A stretch of 64,000 nucleotides of DNA from Actinospineispora spinosispora DSM 44797 (GTDB taxonomy: Bacteria > Actinomycetota > Actinomycetes > Mycobacteriales > Pseudonocardiaceae), in the NCBI RefSeq assembly GCF_000429025.1, contig NZ_AUBB01000006.1, forward strand, positions 372,001 to 436,000, in the 5' to 3' direction. Made by a program: the position numbers and the translations under genes. The stretch's first letter is position 1. Each line of letters opens with the position of its first letter. The notes beneath the pieces were generated by a model. The model was not told the DNA's origin, made no database searches, and saw nothing but the letters and a program-made list of their open reading frames with translations. Of the stretch, positions 26,947-36,136 are shown piece by piece.

Positions 26947-27705
26947 ATGACCAGACGTCGATCCAGAAGGCACGGCAGGCGCCGCCGGGTGCGCAACCCG
27001 CTGCTGCGGCTGTTGTTGGCGGTCACGGTGCTGATCGCGGCGGCGACAGTGATCACCGCGATCGCGCTGGTGGTGGTCGCCAGCCTGGTGACGCTGGCGG
27101 CGACGGCCGCGGCGGGTCTCGGCGTTGTGGCGCTGGTGTCGCTGGTCCGCTGGCGGTGGCGTCGCCGCCGGAGAGCTCGGGCGAGTGTGTCCGCGCCTCG
27201 CCGCGCGGTGTCCGGCTGGTCCGCGAGCCACGCCCGGTTCGCCGCGCTGCGCTCCGAGTACGCCGCCTACGAGTGCGATGCGCTCGCGGTGCTCCGGTTG
27301 CCCGCGCTCGCCGATGTCACGGTGCCCGCGACCGGCCGGTTCGTCGACGCGTTCGCCCACGCCCAGTCCCTGGACACCGACCAGGAGCCCCCCTCGGCCC
27401 ACGCGGCGCAGTTCCAGCAGGCCGTGGACCGGGCGTGCCGCTCATGGCAGGCCGCGCGCGACACCGCGGACCGCATCCGCCTGTCGGGTCTGTCCCCCGC
27501 CGAGCGGACGTCGGTCCAGCGGGTGATCAAGCTCCTCACGATGGCGAGGGACAGCGGAAACGACGCCGAACGCCAGGCCGCCTACGCGAAAGCACGGTCA
27601 GAACTGACCCGCCTGGACCTGACCACCACCATCCACCTCCCCCAGGCAGCCCAGGCAACCCTCGCCACAAAGGCCCAGGCCCCCCTGACCGCCGCCCCCT
27701 CGTGA
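26947..27705 (+). CDS. Hypothetical membrane protein
   Basis: 252 residues, with ATG after the usual short gap. The N-terminus is extremely basic (TRRRSRRHGRRRRVRN), followed by two membrane segments (about 20-70), a second Arg-rich stretch (RWRWRRRRRARA) and a soluble helical domain (about 90-235). The soluble part has no catalytic motif that I recognise. By charge, both ends should face the cytoplasm. It is divergent from rsmD-coaD and convergent with recG. The end is marked by GTGAGTG hairpins. Confidence 0.7.
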   Translation: MTRRRSRRHGRRRRVRNPLLRLLLAVTVLIAAATVITAIALVVVASLVTLAATAAAGLGVVALVSLVRWRWRRRRRARASVSAPRRAVSGWSASHARFAALRSEYAAYECDALAVLRLPALADVTVPATGRFVDAFAHAQSLDTDQEPPSAHAAQFQQAVDRACRSWQAARDTADRIRLSGLSPAERTSVQRVIKLLTMARDSGNDAERQAAYAKARSELTRLDLTTTIHLPQAAQATLATKAQAPLTAAPS

Positions 27706-27708
27706 CCC

Positions 27709-27885
27709 ACGTGAGTGGCAAGGCCGCCTACCCCGAAGGGGCGCCGCAGGCGTAGGCGCCATCGTGAGTGGCAAGGGCGTCTACCCCGAAGGGGCGCCGA
27801 AGGCGTAGGCGCTCGGAGCACTCACGACAGCTTTTCCGTCGTGAGTGATCCGGGCGCCTATAGGCGCCCTTGCCACTCACGAGTC
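27709..27885. repeat. Family C hairpin cluster with a 53-bp tandem repeat
   Basis: Two direct units (start 27711 and 27764; each begins GTGAGTGGCAAGG and continues CTACCCCGAAGGGGCGCC) are followed by an inverted unit ending CCACTCACGA near 27882. CGTGAGTG tips face each other. It fills the gap between the convergent membrane gene and recG. Confidence 0.85.
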
Positions 27886-27939
27886 GACGGCGCAGCCGAG
27901 ATGCCTTGAAGCCGGGCACGGGCAAGGCCGGGCACGGGG

Positions 27940-30132
27940 CTAAGCCTTCTCCAGGTATTCCGCCCGGTCGTCGTCGATGATCTCGGCGACCATCGCGGCC
28001 AGCCCCGGATGCTTCTCCAGGAACGGATCCCCCAGTACCAGCTGCCAGGCCGCATCCCGAGCCTCGGAGATCACCTTCTCGTCGCGCAGCAACGACAACA
28101 TCCGGAGCCCGGACCGCCGCCCCGACTGAGCGGCACCGAGCACGTCACCTTCACGCCGCAGCTCCAGGTCGTGGCGGGCCAGCTCGAACCCGTCGGTCGT
28201 CGACGCCACCGCGTCCAGCCGCTGACGCGCCAGTGTTCCCGGCGCCGAGTCGGTGACCAGCAGGCAGATCCCCGGCGCCGACCCCCGGCCGACGCGACCA
28301 CGCAGCTGGTGCAGCTGCGACAGCCCGAACCAGTCGGCGTCCATGATCACCATGACGGTCGCGTTGGGCACGTCGACGCCGACCTCGATGACCGTGGTCG
28401 ACACGATGACGTCCAACTCGCCCGCCGAGAACGACCGCATGATCGCGTCCTTCTCGTCAGCGGGCAGCTGGCCGTGCAGCACGCCCAGCCTCAGCCCGGC
28501 CAGCGGCCCTTCGGTCAGTTTCTCGGCCACGTCGAAGACCGCCACCGCCTGCCGCCGCTTCCCGTCCTCGTCAGGCGGCGGCTCGAGGTCGGCCTCCGCG
28601 ATGTCCTCCGCGGCGGTGACCTCGTCGCCGCCGATGCGGGGACACACCACGAACGCCTGGTGGCCGTCGGCGACCTCCTCGCGGATCCGGTCCCACGCGC
28701 GGTCGAGCCAGGCCGGCTTCTCCCCCACCGGGATGACCGTCGTAGCGATCGGCGAACGACCTCGGGGCAGCTCACGCAGCGCCGAGATCTCCAGGTCGCC
28801 GTAGACCGTCATGGCGACCGTGCGCGGGATCGGCGTCGCGGTCATGACCAGCAAATGCGGCGTGGTCCCGCCGTCGCGGCTGCGGAGCGCGTCGCGTTGT
28901 TCGACGCCGAAGCGGTGCTGTTCGTCGACCACGAGCAGGCCGAGGTCGTTGAACTCCACCTTGTCCTGGATCAGCGCGTGCGTGCCGACGACGATCCCGG
29001 CCTCACCGGTGACGATGTCCAGCAGCGCCTGCCTGCGGACCTTCGCCGGCATCTTCCCGGTCAGCAGCACGACCTTGGTCGCCTGTTCGGCGGCACCGAG
29101 CTCGCCGGCCTGAGCCAGCGGGCCGAGGAAGTTGCGCAGCGTGCGGGCGTGCTGGCCGGCGAGCACCTCGGTCGGGGCGAGCATGGCGGCCTGTCGCCCG
29201 GAGTCGACGACCCGCAGCATCGCGCGCAGCGCCACGATCGTCTTACCGGCACCGACGTCACCCTGGACGAGGCGGTTCATCGGGTGCTCGACGACCAGGT
29301 CCCTGGTGATCACCTCGCCGACCTCGCGCTGGCCGTCGGTCAGCTCGAACGGCAGCTGGGCGTCGAACAGGTCGTGCATCCCCCCGGGCACCGGCGGGCA
29401 CGCGGGAGCGGGCTTCAACAGCGCGGACTGCCGGCGCTGGGCGAGCGCCAGCTGCACCGCCATCGCCTCGTCCCAGACCAGCCGCTCGCGGGCGCGGCGG
29501 TAGTCCTGGTGCTGCGCGGGACGGTGGATACGACGCAGCGCGTCGCCGAGCGCCGGCAGGCCTCGGGTGGCCAGCAGCTCGATCGGCATCGGGTCGGTCG
29601 GGTCGTCGATCATGTCCAGCACCTGGCGGACGCACGTGGCGATCCGCCAGGTCGGCAGCTTGCCGGTCGCCGGGTAGATCGGCATCAGTGCGCCGGCGAA
29701 CTCGTCGACGGTGTCCATGTCCTCACCGGCCCCAAAGATCATCATCTCCGGTTCGGTGAGCTGCATCTTGTTGCGGAACGCGGTGACCTTGCCCGCGAAC
29801 AGACCGGTCCGGCCGGTCTGCAGCCCGGGGATGGCGCGACGGTTGAAGAACGTCAGGCTGAGCGTGCGCCCCCCGGACACGATCACGACCTCCATGATCG
29901 TGCCCTTGCGCTGCCGCATCCGGCGGACCTCCACCGAACGGACCTCGGCCATCACCGTGACGTGCTCGCCGAGCTCCAGATGTGCCAGGTCGGTGAGCTT
30001 GCCGCGCTCGGCGTAGCGACGCGGATAGTGCCGCAGCAGCTCACCGGCCGTGTGCATGCCCAGCTGCGCGGCCAGCGCATCGGCCGTCTTCTTGCCCAGC
30101 AGGTCCACCAGCGGGCTGTTCAGGTCTGTCAT
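27940..30132 (-). CDS. recG: ATP-dependent DNA helicase RecG
   Basis: 730 residues from the ATG at 30132 (MTDLNSPLVD); the upstream frame overlaps the kinase gene. An OB-type wedge domain is followed by motor motifs: Walker A GDVGAGKT, LVVDEQHRFGVEQ, MTATPIPRT, and in the second domain VSTTVIEVGVDVPNA and QLRGRVGRG. It remodels stalled replication forks and Holliday junctions, and may be relevant in a genome rich in long palindromes (inference). It overlaps the kinase gene by 4 bp. Confidence 0.97.
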   Translation of the reverse strand: MTDLNSPLVDLLGKKTADALAAQLGMHTAGELLRHYPRRYAERGKLTDLAHLELGEHVTVMAEVRSVEVRRMRQRKGTIMEVVIVSGGRTLSLTFFNRRAIPGLQTGRTGLFAGKVTAFRNKMQLTEPEMMIFGAGEDMDTVDEFAGALMPIYPATGKLPTWRIATCVRQVLDMIDDPTDPMPIELLATRGLPALGDALRRIHRPAQHQDYRRARERLVWDEAMAVQLALAQRRQSALLKPAPACPPVPGGMHDLFDAQLPFELTDGQREVGEVITRDLVVEHPMNRLVQGDVGAGKTIVALRAMLRVVDSGRQAAMLAPTEVLAGQHARTLRNFLGPLAQAGELGAAEQATKVVLLTGKMPAKVRRQALLDIVTGEAGIVVGTHALIQDKVEFNDLGLLVVDEQHRFGVEQRDALRSRDGGTTPHLLVMTATPIPRTVAMTVYGDLEISALRELPRGRSPIATTVIPVGEKPAWLDRAWDRIREEVADGHQAFVVCPRIGGDEVTAAEDIAEADLEPPPDEDGKRRQAVAVFDVAEKLTEGPLAGLRLGVLHGQLPADEKDAIMRSFSAGELDVIVSTTVIEVGVDVPNATVMVIMDADWFGLSQLHQLRGRVGRGSAPGICLLVTDSAPGTLARQRLDAVASTTDGFELARHDLELRREGDVLGAAQSGRRSGLRMLSLLRDEKVISEARDAAWQLVLGDPFLEKHPGLAAMVAEIIDDDRAEYLEKA

Positions 30133-31811
30133 TCCACCCCCAGCTGCAACGGCAGGCCCGCCGGGCCGCCTCGATACCGCACCACATCGACCTCCGGGTG
30201 GCTGTGCCGCAGATGGTCGGCGAGCTGCTGCCCGAGCGCGTCGTCCGCGTCCTCCCCGAGCAGCACCGTCACCAGCTCTCCCCCGATGGTCAACATCCGG
30301 TCGGCCAGCAGGCACGCGCCGGCGGCCAGGTCCTGTTCGATCAGCACGACCTCACCGTCCACCAGCCCGAGCACATCCCCGGCGGAGCAGCGCCCGACCC
30401 AGGTCAGCGCGTCGCCGGTGGCGATCCGTACGACCCCGGTCCTGGTCGCGGCGGCCGCCTCGGCCATGGCGACCACGTCGTCACCCGCTCTGCGCTGACC
30501 GTCGTGCACCGCGAGGGCGGCGAGCCCCTGCAGCACCGACGACGTGGGCACCACCACGACCTCCTGCCCCGCTGTGCGCGCCCGATCGGCCGCTTCCTCC
30601 GCGACCGGGGTCAGTTCCACATCATTGGGCAGCACCACGACATTCTCCGCGCGGGTACCGGCGATCGCCGCCGCGATCTCGCCCGTGCTCGGGGCGCGGC
30701 CGTCCCGTGCCACGAGTGCCGTGACGCCGTCGGCTCGGACCAGCTCGACGATCGGCTCGCCGGACACCACGATGACCACACCCCGCGACCGGGCGAAGCG
30801 TCCGGCGTCCGAGGCGGCGGGCTGGTCGGCGAACCGGACGACGGTGATCCGGTGCGGATGCCCCGCCTCGATCCCGGCCTCGACGGCCGCCCCGACGTCG
30901 GTGCAGTGCACGTGCACGTTCCACAGCCCGCCGTCGTCCCCCGGCAGGTCCGCCGAACCGACCACCACGACCGAGTCCCCGAGTTCGCCCAGCCTGGCGC
31001 GCAGTACCTCGACGCCGTCGGCCGAGCAGCGGTCCAGCAGGTACATGACCTCGTAGTCGAACTCGGCGGATCCGGCCTCGCGTTCGCCGAGCAGCGCCGC
31101 GCGGTCCCTCGGGTGGTGGCGGCTCGCCGGCTCGTCGGGCACCGTGACCGGAGCGTGGCCGGTCACCACACCGACCAGCGCGTCGAGGATGAGTACCAGT
31201 CCGTGCCCACCCGCATCGACGACGTCGGCCCTGGCCAGCACCGGGAGCTGACGCGGGGTGTCGGCCAGTGCCTTCGCTGCGCCCTCCGCGACGGTGACGA
31301 CGACATCGGCCAACGTGCTCGCGTCGCGGGCCGTCCCGGCGGCCGCGCGCAGCACCGACAGCACCGTGCCCTCCACCGGGGTGCTCACCGCGGCGCGCGC
31401 GAGACCGTCCGCACGGCTCAGCGCGTCGGCGAGGCCCGCGCCGTCGAGCGGGCGTTCCGCCGCCACCTCGGCGAGCCCCCGCAGCAGCTGCGACACGATG
31501 ACACCGGAGTTGCCCCGCGCACCGCGCAGCGTCCCGTACGCCAAGGCGGCCGTGACCTCGGCGGCCGTACCGTGGGGGCCGTGCCGGCGCACCAGCTCCT
31601 CCGCGCCGGCACGCAGCGTCGCCACCAGGTTCGTACCGGTGTCACCGTCCGGCACCGGGAACACGTTCATCCGGTCCAGCTCGCCCCGGTGGGCCTCCAG
31701 GAGGTCCACCGACGCATCCGCCCACCGCCGGATCGCGGCCGCGTCAAGGACCTGCAACACCGCCCCCTCGACCTCCTCGCTCACCTGCCCACTGAGCGTA
31801 GCGATGGTCAC
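30129..31811 (-). CDS. DAK2/DegV-like kinase (FakA/YloV family)
   Basis: 560 residues. The N-terminal DhaL-type kinase domain has VPDGDTGTNL, RGARGNSGVIVSQLL and DAGGHGLV. The C-terminal part (about 300-560) matches the YloV/FakA family with VVVLPNDVELTPVA. In Firmicutes FakA phosphorylates protein-bound fatty acids; the substrate here is inferred only. It lies between rpmB (divergent) and recG, as Rv2974c does in M. tuberculosis. Confidence 0.88.
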   Translation of the reverse strand: MTIATLSGQVSEEVEGAVLQVLDAAAIRRWADASVDLLEAHRGELDRMNVFPVPDGDTGTNLVATLRAGAEELVRRHGPHGTAAEVTAALAYGTLRGARGNSGVIVSQLLRGLAEVAAERPLDGAGLADALSRADGLARAAVSTPVEGTVLSVLRAAAGTARDASTLADVVVTVAEGAAKALADTPRQLPVLARADVVDAGGHGLVLILDALVGVVTGHAPVTVPDEPASRHHPRDRAALLGEREAGSAEFDYEVMYLLDRCSADGVEVLRARLGELGDSVVVVGSADLPGDDGGLWNVHVHCTDVGAAVEAGIEAGHPHRITVVRFADQPAASDAGRFARSRGVVIVVSGEPIVELVRADGVTALVARDGRAPSTGEIAAAIAGTRAENVVVLPNDVELTPVAEEAADRARTAGQEVVVVPTSSVLQGLAALAVHDGQRRAGDDVVAMAEAAAATRTGVVRIATGDALTWVGRCSAGDVLGLVDGEVVLIEQDLAAGACLLADRMLTIGGELVTVLLGEDADDALGQQLADHLRHSHPEVDVVRYRGGPAGLPLQLGVE

Positions 31812-31934
31812 TGACGGCCCCCGGTTTGGTGGCCGCGAATGCGGTCGCTACCCTTGTACAGAACGGGTCCGGTGTCGTATGCCGACCAGTGCGTGCCCTG
31901 TGCGCGCTTCCGATCTACACAAGGAGTTATCGAC

Positions 31935-32126
31935 GTGGCTGCCGTCTGCGACGTCTGTGGCAAGGGTCCCGGCTTCGGTATGTCCGTGTCGCACTCGCAT
32001 CGCCGCACTCACCGCCGCTGGAACCCGAACATCCAGCCCGTGCGCGCGAGCTTGAACGGTGCCGCTCGCCGGCGCCTGAACGTGTGCACCTCGTGCCTGA
32101 AGGCCGGCAAGGTCACCCGCACCTGA
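31935..32126 (+). CDS. rpmB: 50S ribosomal protein L28, zinc-binding form
   Basis: 63 residues from GTG at 31935, with AAGGAG at 31921-31926. Start [14 protein letters not shown], then [15 protein letters not shown] and the second Cys pair CTSC. The two CxxC pairs indicate zinc binding. It is divergent from the kinase gene and ends at a strong terminator. Confidence 0.97.
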   Translation: MAAVCDVCGKGPGFGMSVSHSHRRTHRRWNPNIQPVRASLNGAARRRLNVCTSCLKAGKVTRT

Positions 32127-32142
32127 TCTGAGTACAGACCAC

Positions 32143-32176
32143 AAAGCCGGTACGTCCGACGACGTACCGGCTTTTT
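32143..32176 (+). terminator. Rho-independent terminator after rpmB
   Basis: A perfect 14-bp stem (AAAGCCGGTACGTC and GACGTACCGGCTTT), 4-base loop and a T run (TTTTT). It is unlike the palindromic repeats and is one of only two classical terminators clearly seen. Confidence 0.95.
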
Positions 32177-32231
32177 GTCGTCCCCAACGCCGCTCCCCGC
32201 CCGTCCCCAATGGCAGGGGGTGGCGTGTGGG

Positions 32232-33026
32232 TTAGGCGGTGAGGCGGCGGAGGATTGCTGCGAGCAGGGGCTGGGTGACGGTGTTCGGCAGGATGCGGGC
32301 GCTGGTGAACAGACGGCTCCATAGGTTCACCTGCTCGAACGCCTTGTTCGTGCTCGCGGCGTTCAGCGCCGCGAGGGCCACCTGGTCCGGTGAGGCGAAC
32401 ACGAAGCGCGGGACCTTGGACATCGTCAGGCCCGCGCCGGCGCCGGCCTCGGTGTCGACCGGGCCGGGCGACACGACCGTCACGCCGACGCCGGTGCCGC
32501 GCAGCTCGTAACGCAGAGCCGCGCCCGCGTTGTGCACGAACGCCTTGCTCGCACTGTAGGTCGCGCCACCCGGGCACGCGTACCAGCCGAGGCCGGACGC
32601 CACGTTGACGATCGTGCCGCGCCCCCGGGGCACCATCGCCGACGCCGCCGCATGGTTGAGCGCCAGCACGCTCACGCAGTTGAGCTCGACCTCCTCGACT
32701 CGGCGCCGCGCGCTCTGTGCGATCAGCGGCCCCGCGATCGCCCCGCCGGCGCAGCTGACCAGCAGATCTACCGGGTCGTCCACCGAGAGCAGCCGAGCCT
32801 CGACCATCGCCCGCTGCACCGGGTCGGCCAGATCGGCAACCAGCACCTCAGCGCGCACACCATGCCGCTCGGACAACGACCCCGCCAGCCGGTCGAGCAC
32901 TTCGCCTCGGCGCGCGACGAGCACCAGATCGACCCCGTCGGCGGCGAGCCGCGCGGCGATGGCCTCACCGATCCCCCCGGACGCCCCAGTGACCAGCGCC
33001 CGCCGCCACCGCTCCCTCACAACCAC
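32232..33026 (-). CDS. SDR-family oxidoreductase
   Basis: 264 residues from GTG at 33026, which follows GGGGGAGCGA; GTG two codons later is also possible. Seen: LVTGASGGIGEAIAARLA, VSCAGGAIAG in place of NNAG, NVASGLGWY and the active-site YSASK. The C-terminal segment (QPLLAAILRRL) is hydrophobic and may touch the membrane, as in related short-chain dehydrogenases acting on lipids. The substrate is unknown. It converges with rpmB and follows ung with hairpin D1 between. Confidence 0.88.
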   Translation of the reverse strand: MVVRERWRRALVTGASGGIGEAIAARLAADGVDLVLVARRGEVLDRLAGSLSERHGVRAEVLVADLADPVQRAMVEARLLSVDDPVDLLVSCAGGAIAGPLIAQSARRRVEEVELNCVSVLALNHAAASAMVPRGRGTIVNVASGLGWYACPGGATYSASKAFVHNAGAALRYELRGTGVGVTVVSPGPVDTEAGAGAGLTMSKVPRFVFASPDQVALAALNAASTNKAFEQVNLWSRLFTSARILPNTVTQPLLAAILRRLTA

Positions 33027-33051
33027 TCGCTCCCCCACACCGCGAAATACC

Positions 33052-33125
33052 AGCTCGCACAGACTGAGTACACGCCGCACAGAGGCCCCAGCCTCTGTGC
33101 GGCGTAGAGAACCTCTGTGCGAGCT
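33052..33125. repeat. Family D nested double hairpin, intact copy
   Basis: Outer arms AGCTCGCACAGA and TCTGTGCGAGCT (12 bp, perfect) enclose an inner stem CGCCGCACAGAGGC and GCCTCTGTGCGGCG (14 bp, perfect, 4-base loop; 33073-33104). It lies between ung and the SDR gene. An interrupted copy is at 50888-51092. Confidence 0.85.
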
Positions 33126-33147
33126 GCCCAGCCCATTTCTTGGGCTG

Positions 33148-33831
33148 TTAGGGGAGTTTCCAGTCGATGGGTGGAGCTCCTCTGGATTCGAGCATCTCGT
33201 TGACCCTGCTGAAGGGGCGGGAGCCGAAGAAGCCGCGGTCCGCCGACATAGGGCTGGGGTGGGCTGACTCCACGCAGGGGACGTTCGCGCCGAGGATAGG
33301 ACGCAGGGTTCGTGCATCCCGGCCCCAGAGGATCGCCACCAGCGGGGTCTGGCGGGCCGCGAGCGCCTGGATGGCCTGCTCGGTGACCTTCTCCCAGCCC
33401 TTGTTGCGGTGCGAGGCCGGCTGGCCGGGCGCGACCGTGAGGACCCTGTTGAGCAGCAGGACGCCGCGCTCGGTCCACGGTGTCAGGTCACCGGAGGAGG
33501 GCAGCGGGTGTCCGAGGTCCTCGCCGTACTCGCGGTAGATGTTCTGCAGACTGCGTGGGATCGGCCGGGTCTCCGGCGCCACCGAGAACGACAGACCGAC
33601 CGGGTGTCCGGGCGTCGGGTACGGGTCCTGGCCGACGATCAGCACCTTGACCTCGTCGAACGGCTGTTGGAAGGCGCGCAGGACGTTCGCCCCGGCCGGC
33701 AGGTAGCGGCGCCCGGCGGCCAGTTCGGCGCGCAGGAACTCCCCCATCGCGGTGATCGTGTCCGCGACCGGCGCGAGCGCGTCGGCCCAGCCCGACTCGA
33801 CGACCTCGGAAAGTGGCTTGGCAGTCATCAT
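33148..33831 (-). CDS. ung: Uracil-DNA glycosylase, family 1
   Basis: 227 residues. The water-activating loop is [17 protein letters not shown], and the leucine-type loop is [14 protein letters not shown]. Also seen are LLLNRVLTV and LWGRDA. It excises uracil from DNA, important in a high-GC genome. GQDPYP instead of GQDPYH is, as I recall, usual in actinobacteria. It overlaps the carbonic-anhydrase-like gene by 4 bp. Confidence 0.96.
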   Translation of the reverse strand: MMTAKPLSEVVESGWADALAPVADTITAMGEFLRAELAAGRRYLPAGANVLRAFQQPFDEVKVLIVGQDPYPTPGHPVGLSFSVAPETRPIPRSLQNIYREYGEDLGHPLPSSGDLTPWTERGVLLLNRVLTVAPGQPASHRNKGWEKVTEQAIQALAARQTPLVAILWGRDARTLRPILGANVPCVESAHPSPMSADRGFFGSRPFSRVNEMLESRGAPPIDWKLP

Positions 33832-34364
33832 CCGTCCAATCGGCGCAGCTCGGCACGGAACCGCTGCCCTCTGTTCACGTAGGACTTCACCGCGTAGTCG
33901 AACCGGCCCTCGGGGACCTCGTAGTTCTCCCGGACCCGCGCCGGTACGCCGACCGCCATCCGGCGGGCCGGCACGTGCATCTTCGGGGAGACGACGGCAC
34001 CGGCGGCGACCAGCGCGCCCTCGTCGATCCGGGAGCCGTTGAGCACGACCGAACCGGACGCGATGAGGCAGTGGTCGGCGATGGTGGACGCTTCGATGTG
34101 CACGTTGTGTCCGACGACGCAGTCGTTGCCGATGATCGTGTCCTGGATCGCGGTGGTGTGCACGATCGAGCCGTCTTGCACGCTGGTGCGGTCCCCGACG
34201 AAGATCCGTCCGTCGTCGCCGCGCAGCACCGCGCTCGGCCAGACCGAGGCGAACGCACCGAGCGTCACACCGCCGATGACCACCGCGTCCGGGTGCACGT
34301 AGGCGTCGGGATGGATGTCCGGCTCGAGATCGCCGAGCGCATAGATGGGCACGGCTGCCGACAC
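33828..34364 (-). CDS. Gamma-carbonic-anhydrase-like left-handed beta-helix protein
   Basis: 178 residues of hexapeptide repeats ([36 protein letters not shown]). The metal-site pattern is present: a His in SIVHTTA and GHNVH. Gamma-carbonic anhydrases and related PaaY/YrdA proteins act as trimers. Activity is not assured, as many family members lack it. It overlaps ung and follows the GNAT gene by 19 bp. Confidence 0.9.
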   Translation of the reverse strand: MSAAVPIYALGDLEPDIHPDAYVHPDAVVIGGVTLGAFASVWPSAVLRGDDGRIFVGDRTSVQDGSIVHTTAIQDTIIGNDCVVGHNVHIEASTIADHCLIASGSVVLNGSRIDEGALVAAGAVVSPKMHVPARRMAVGVPARVRENYEVPEGRFDYAVKSYVNRGQRFRAELRRLDG

Positions 34365-34383
34365 TATCGCTGGGCGTCCCGGC

Positions 34384-34884
34384 TCAGATCAGCGGCTTGC
34401 TGAAGCACCGGCTGGTCGGGAAGTCGCGGTAGTACCCGAACTTGGGCAGCACGCTGTAGCCCGCCGATCGGTACAGCTCGATCGCCTCCGGCTGACGGAC
34501 GCCCGTCTCCAGCACCATCCGGGGCGATCCCGCCGCGGCCGCGCGGTCCTCCAGCTCGGCGAGCATGCGCCGGGCGAGACCGCGCCCGCGCATCGCGTCG
34601 ATCACGTACATGCGCTTCAGCTCGACGTCACCGTCGCGCAGCACGTCGGGGTCCTGTTCGGCGCGGCGGAACCGCCATCCGCCACACACCGCCGCGACGC
34701 CGTCGACGTAGCCGATCAGGAACAGTCCTTCCGGCGGGGTGAAGTCGGCGACCGCCACCGGGCTGGAGTCTCCCCCGCCGTACCGCTCGGTGTAGACCTG
34801 CTGCACGGCCGCGACCATGGCCACCGCATCCGGATGATCGTAGCCGACGGCACGGATCTCCAGGGTGTCCTGCAGCTCAGCCAA
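34384..34884 (-). CDS. GNAT-family N-acetyltransferase
   Basis: 166 residues. The acetyl-CoA loop is MRGRGLARRMLAEL, preceded by VELKRMYVIDA and followed by VLETGVRQPEAIELYRSAGY. The substrate is unknown; the N-terminus is family-like but not diagnostic. Its start overlaps the DUF397 gene by 8 bp, so it is translated from the same transcript. Confidence 0.9.
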   Translation of the reverse strand: MAELQDTLEIRAVGYDHPDAVAMVAAVQQVYTERYGGGDSSPVAVADFTPPEGLFLIGYVDGVAAVCGGWRFRRAEQDPDVLRDGDVELKRMYVIDAMRGRGLARRMLAELEDRAAAAGSPRMVLETGVRQPEAIELYRSAGYSVLPKFGYYRDFPTSRCFSKPLI

Positions 34885-35125
34885 GGTCGTCGAACTCTCC
34901 GTTGCGCACTCCGTCCAGCATCGCCGCGATCTCGGTGCGGTTGAACTGCAGGATCGGCCCGTCGGTCACCTTCGAGTCCCGCACGCCGATCACGTCACCA
35001 ACCAGGGCGAACTCGACACAGGACTGCTGCGGCTCACTGGCTTGCGCCTTGCGCCACGACGCGGTCTGGAACTGAGACACGGGTAGGTACTCGCTCGGCT
35101 GCATGACTGTTGCCCTTCTGCGCAT
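34877..35125 (-). CDS. DUF397 protein, partner of the XRE regulator
   Basis: 82 residues from 35125, or 75 if MQPSEYLPVS is the start. The DUF397 signature is visible: FQTASWRKAQASEPQQSCVEFA...VIGVRDSKVTDGPILQF. These small proteins are encoded next to XRE/WhiJ-type regulators in streptomycetes and related genera, and are thought to act with them, as antagonists in some cases. It lies 4 bp after the XRE gene. Confidence 0.93.
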   Translation of the reverse strand: MRRRATVMQPSEYLPVSQFQTASWRKAQASEPQQSCVEFALVGDVIGVRDSKVTDGPILQFNRTEIAAMLDGVRNGEFDDLG

Positions 35126-35129
35126 CGGG

Positions 35130-36005
35130 TCAGCCGTACTCCTCCGCCACCTTTCCGATGAATCCGGCGGATTCAGTCGGCCCCAGCGCGGCGGCCTGGA
35201 GATGGCCCCATAACTGTTCGTACGCAGCCACCTGGCCCGGCTCGTCCAGGTACTGCGCCTCGTCGTACAACTCTATGTGGACGAAGTCCAACGATGTACC
35301 TACACCCGCGCCTTGGAGGTGCAGCAGCTCGAACTTGACCGAGGCGAAGGTCACCGGATTCGGGCTGGCAAACGGGACGATCTGCAACTGCACATTCGGC
35401 AGGTGCCCTACCTCGACCAACCGCAGCAGTTGCTGATGCATGACCTCGCGGCCGCCGTACTCCCGACGCAGCGCCGACTCTGACAGCACAAAGCTCACCA
35501 TCGTGGGCGGCTCCGAACGAGTCAGGATCTCCTGCCGCTCCCGCGTCGCCTGCGCCACATTGGCGAAGTCGACCGGACGTCCGAACGGATCGGGCGCTTC
35601 GGTCAGGGCACGCAGGTATCCCTCGGTCTGCAGTAGACCGGGGATGATCTCCGACTGGACCATCCGGATCGTGCTGCTGTGCCGTTCCAGATCGGGGAGC
35701 AGCAGGAAGGCCTCGCGGTAGACCGACTCGTAGCGCTCCCAGTCGCTCTTCCGACCGAGGTTGCGCGCCAGATCGACCAGAGTCTTGCTGAGTTTCGCGT
35801 CGGCGCCGTACAGATCCGCCAGCAACTTCGTGTCGCCGGGAGTGATCCGGGACTGACCGAGGAAGATACGGCTGATCTTGCTGACCCGGCAGCCCAGCTC
35901 CTCAGCCGCTCGCTCGGAACTGACGCCGGACTGCTGTCTGAGCTGGTCCAGCTCACGTAACAGCATCAGGGCAGGCACTGTGCGGGCAACCGCCATCGTC
36001 ATCAT
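35130..36005 (-). CDS. XRE-family regulator with DUF5753 domain (WhiJ-like)
   Basis: 291 residues. The helix-turn-helix (about 15-70) has LRQQSGVSSERAAEELGCRVSKISRIFLGQSRITPGD. The rest is the DUF5753 domain: VQSEIIPGLLQTEGYLRAL, then RQEIL and FVLSESALRR and PNVQLQIVPF. Together with DUF397 this is the pair used to regulate development or antibiotics in Streptomyces. The HTH lacks the usual GLSQ motif and has GVSSERAA. Its upstream gap has two palindromes likely to be its sites. Confidence 0.93.
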   Translation of the reverse strand: MMTMAVARTVPALMLLRELDQLRQQSGVSSERAAEELGCRVSKISRIFLGQSRITPGDTKLLADLYGADAKLSKTLVDLARNLGRKSDWERYESVYREAFLLLPDLERHSSTIRMVQSEIIPGLLQTEGYLRALTEAPDPFGRPVDFANVAQATRERQEILTRSEPPTMVSFVLSESALRREYGGREVMHQQLLRLVEVGHLPNVQLQIVPFASPNPVTFASVKFELLHLQGAGVGTSLDFVHIELYDEAQYLDEPGQVAAYEQLWGHLQAAALGPTESAGFIGKVAEEYG

Positions 36006-36034
36006 CCTCCAGGCTCGCCGATGAGCTTACCCAT

Positions 36035-36087
36035 TTGCAATCGCGAACGATCTGCAAGTCCACCTAGAGGTCATAGGAATTCCTATG
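36035..36087. promoter_or_regulatory. Divergent promoter with two operator-like palindromes
   Basis: TTGCAATCG-CGAA-CGAT-C-TGCAA (36035-36057, one extra base on the right arm) and CATAGGAATTCCTATG (36072-36087, 16 bp, perfect). They lie 30-82 bp upstream of the XRE start and 50-102 bp upstream of the divergent small gene. The region is AT-rich for this window. Binding by the XRE regulator is inferred. Confidence 0.55.
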
Positions 36088-36136
36088 CTAGCTTCATTCC
36101 ACAACACAAAGTTTCCATTCAGGGACGCTCTGTGTT

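Noticed and set aside
27709..27885. CRISPR array
   Set aside because: Only two direct units of 53 bp with no spacers and no cas genes; it is a hairpin cluster.
21544..32126. Zur-regulated zinc-free ribosomal protein paralogues
   Set aside because: Both L32 and L28 keep their CxxC pairs, so they are the zinc-binding forms, and no Zur box was seen.
33148..33831. UDG motif GQDPYP instead of GQDPYH as a possible loss of function
   Set aside because: As I recall, actinobacterial Ung proteins normally have [10 protein letters not shown], and the rest of the active site is intact.
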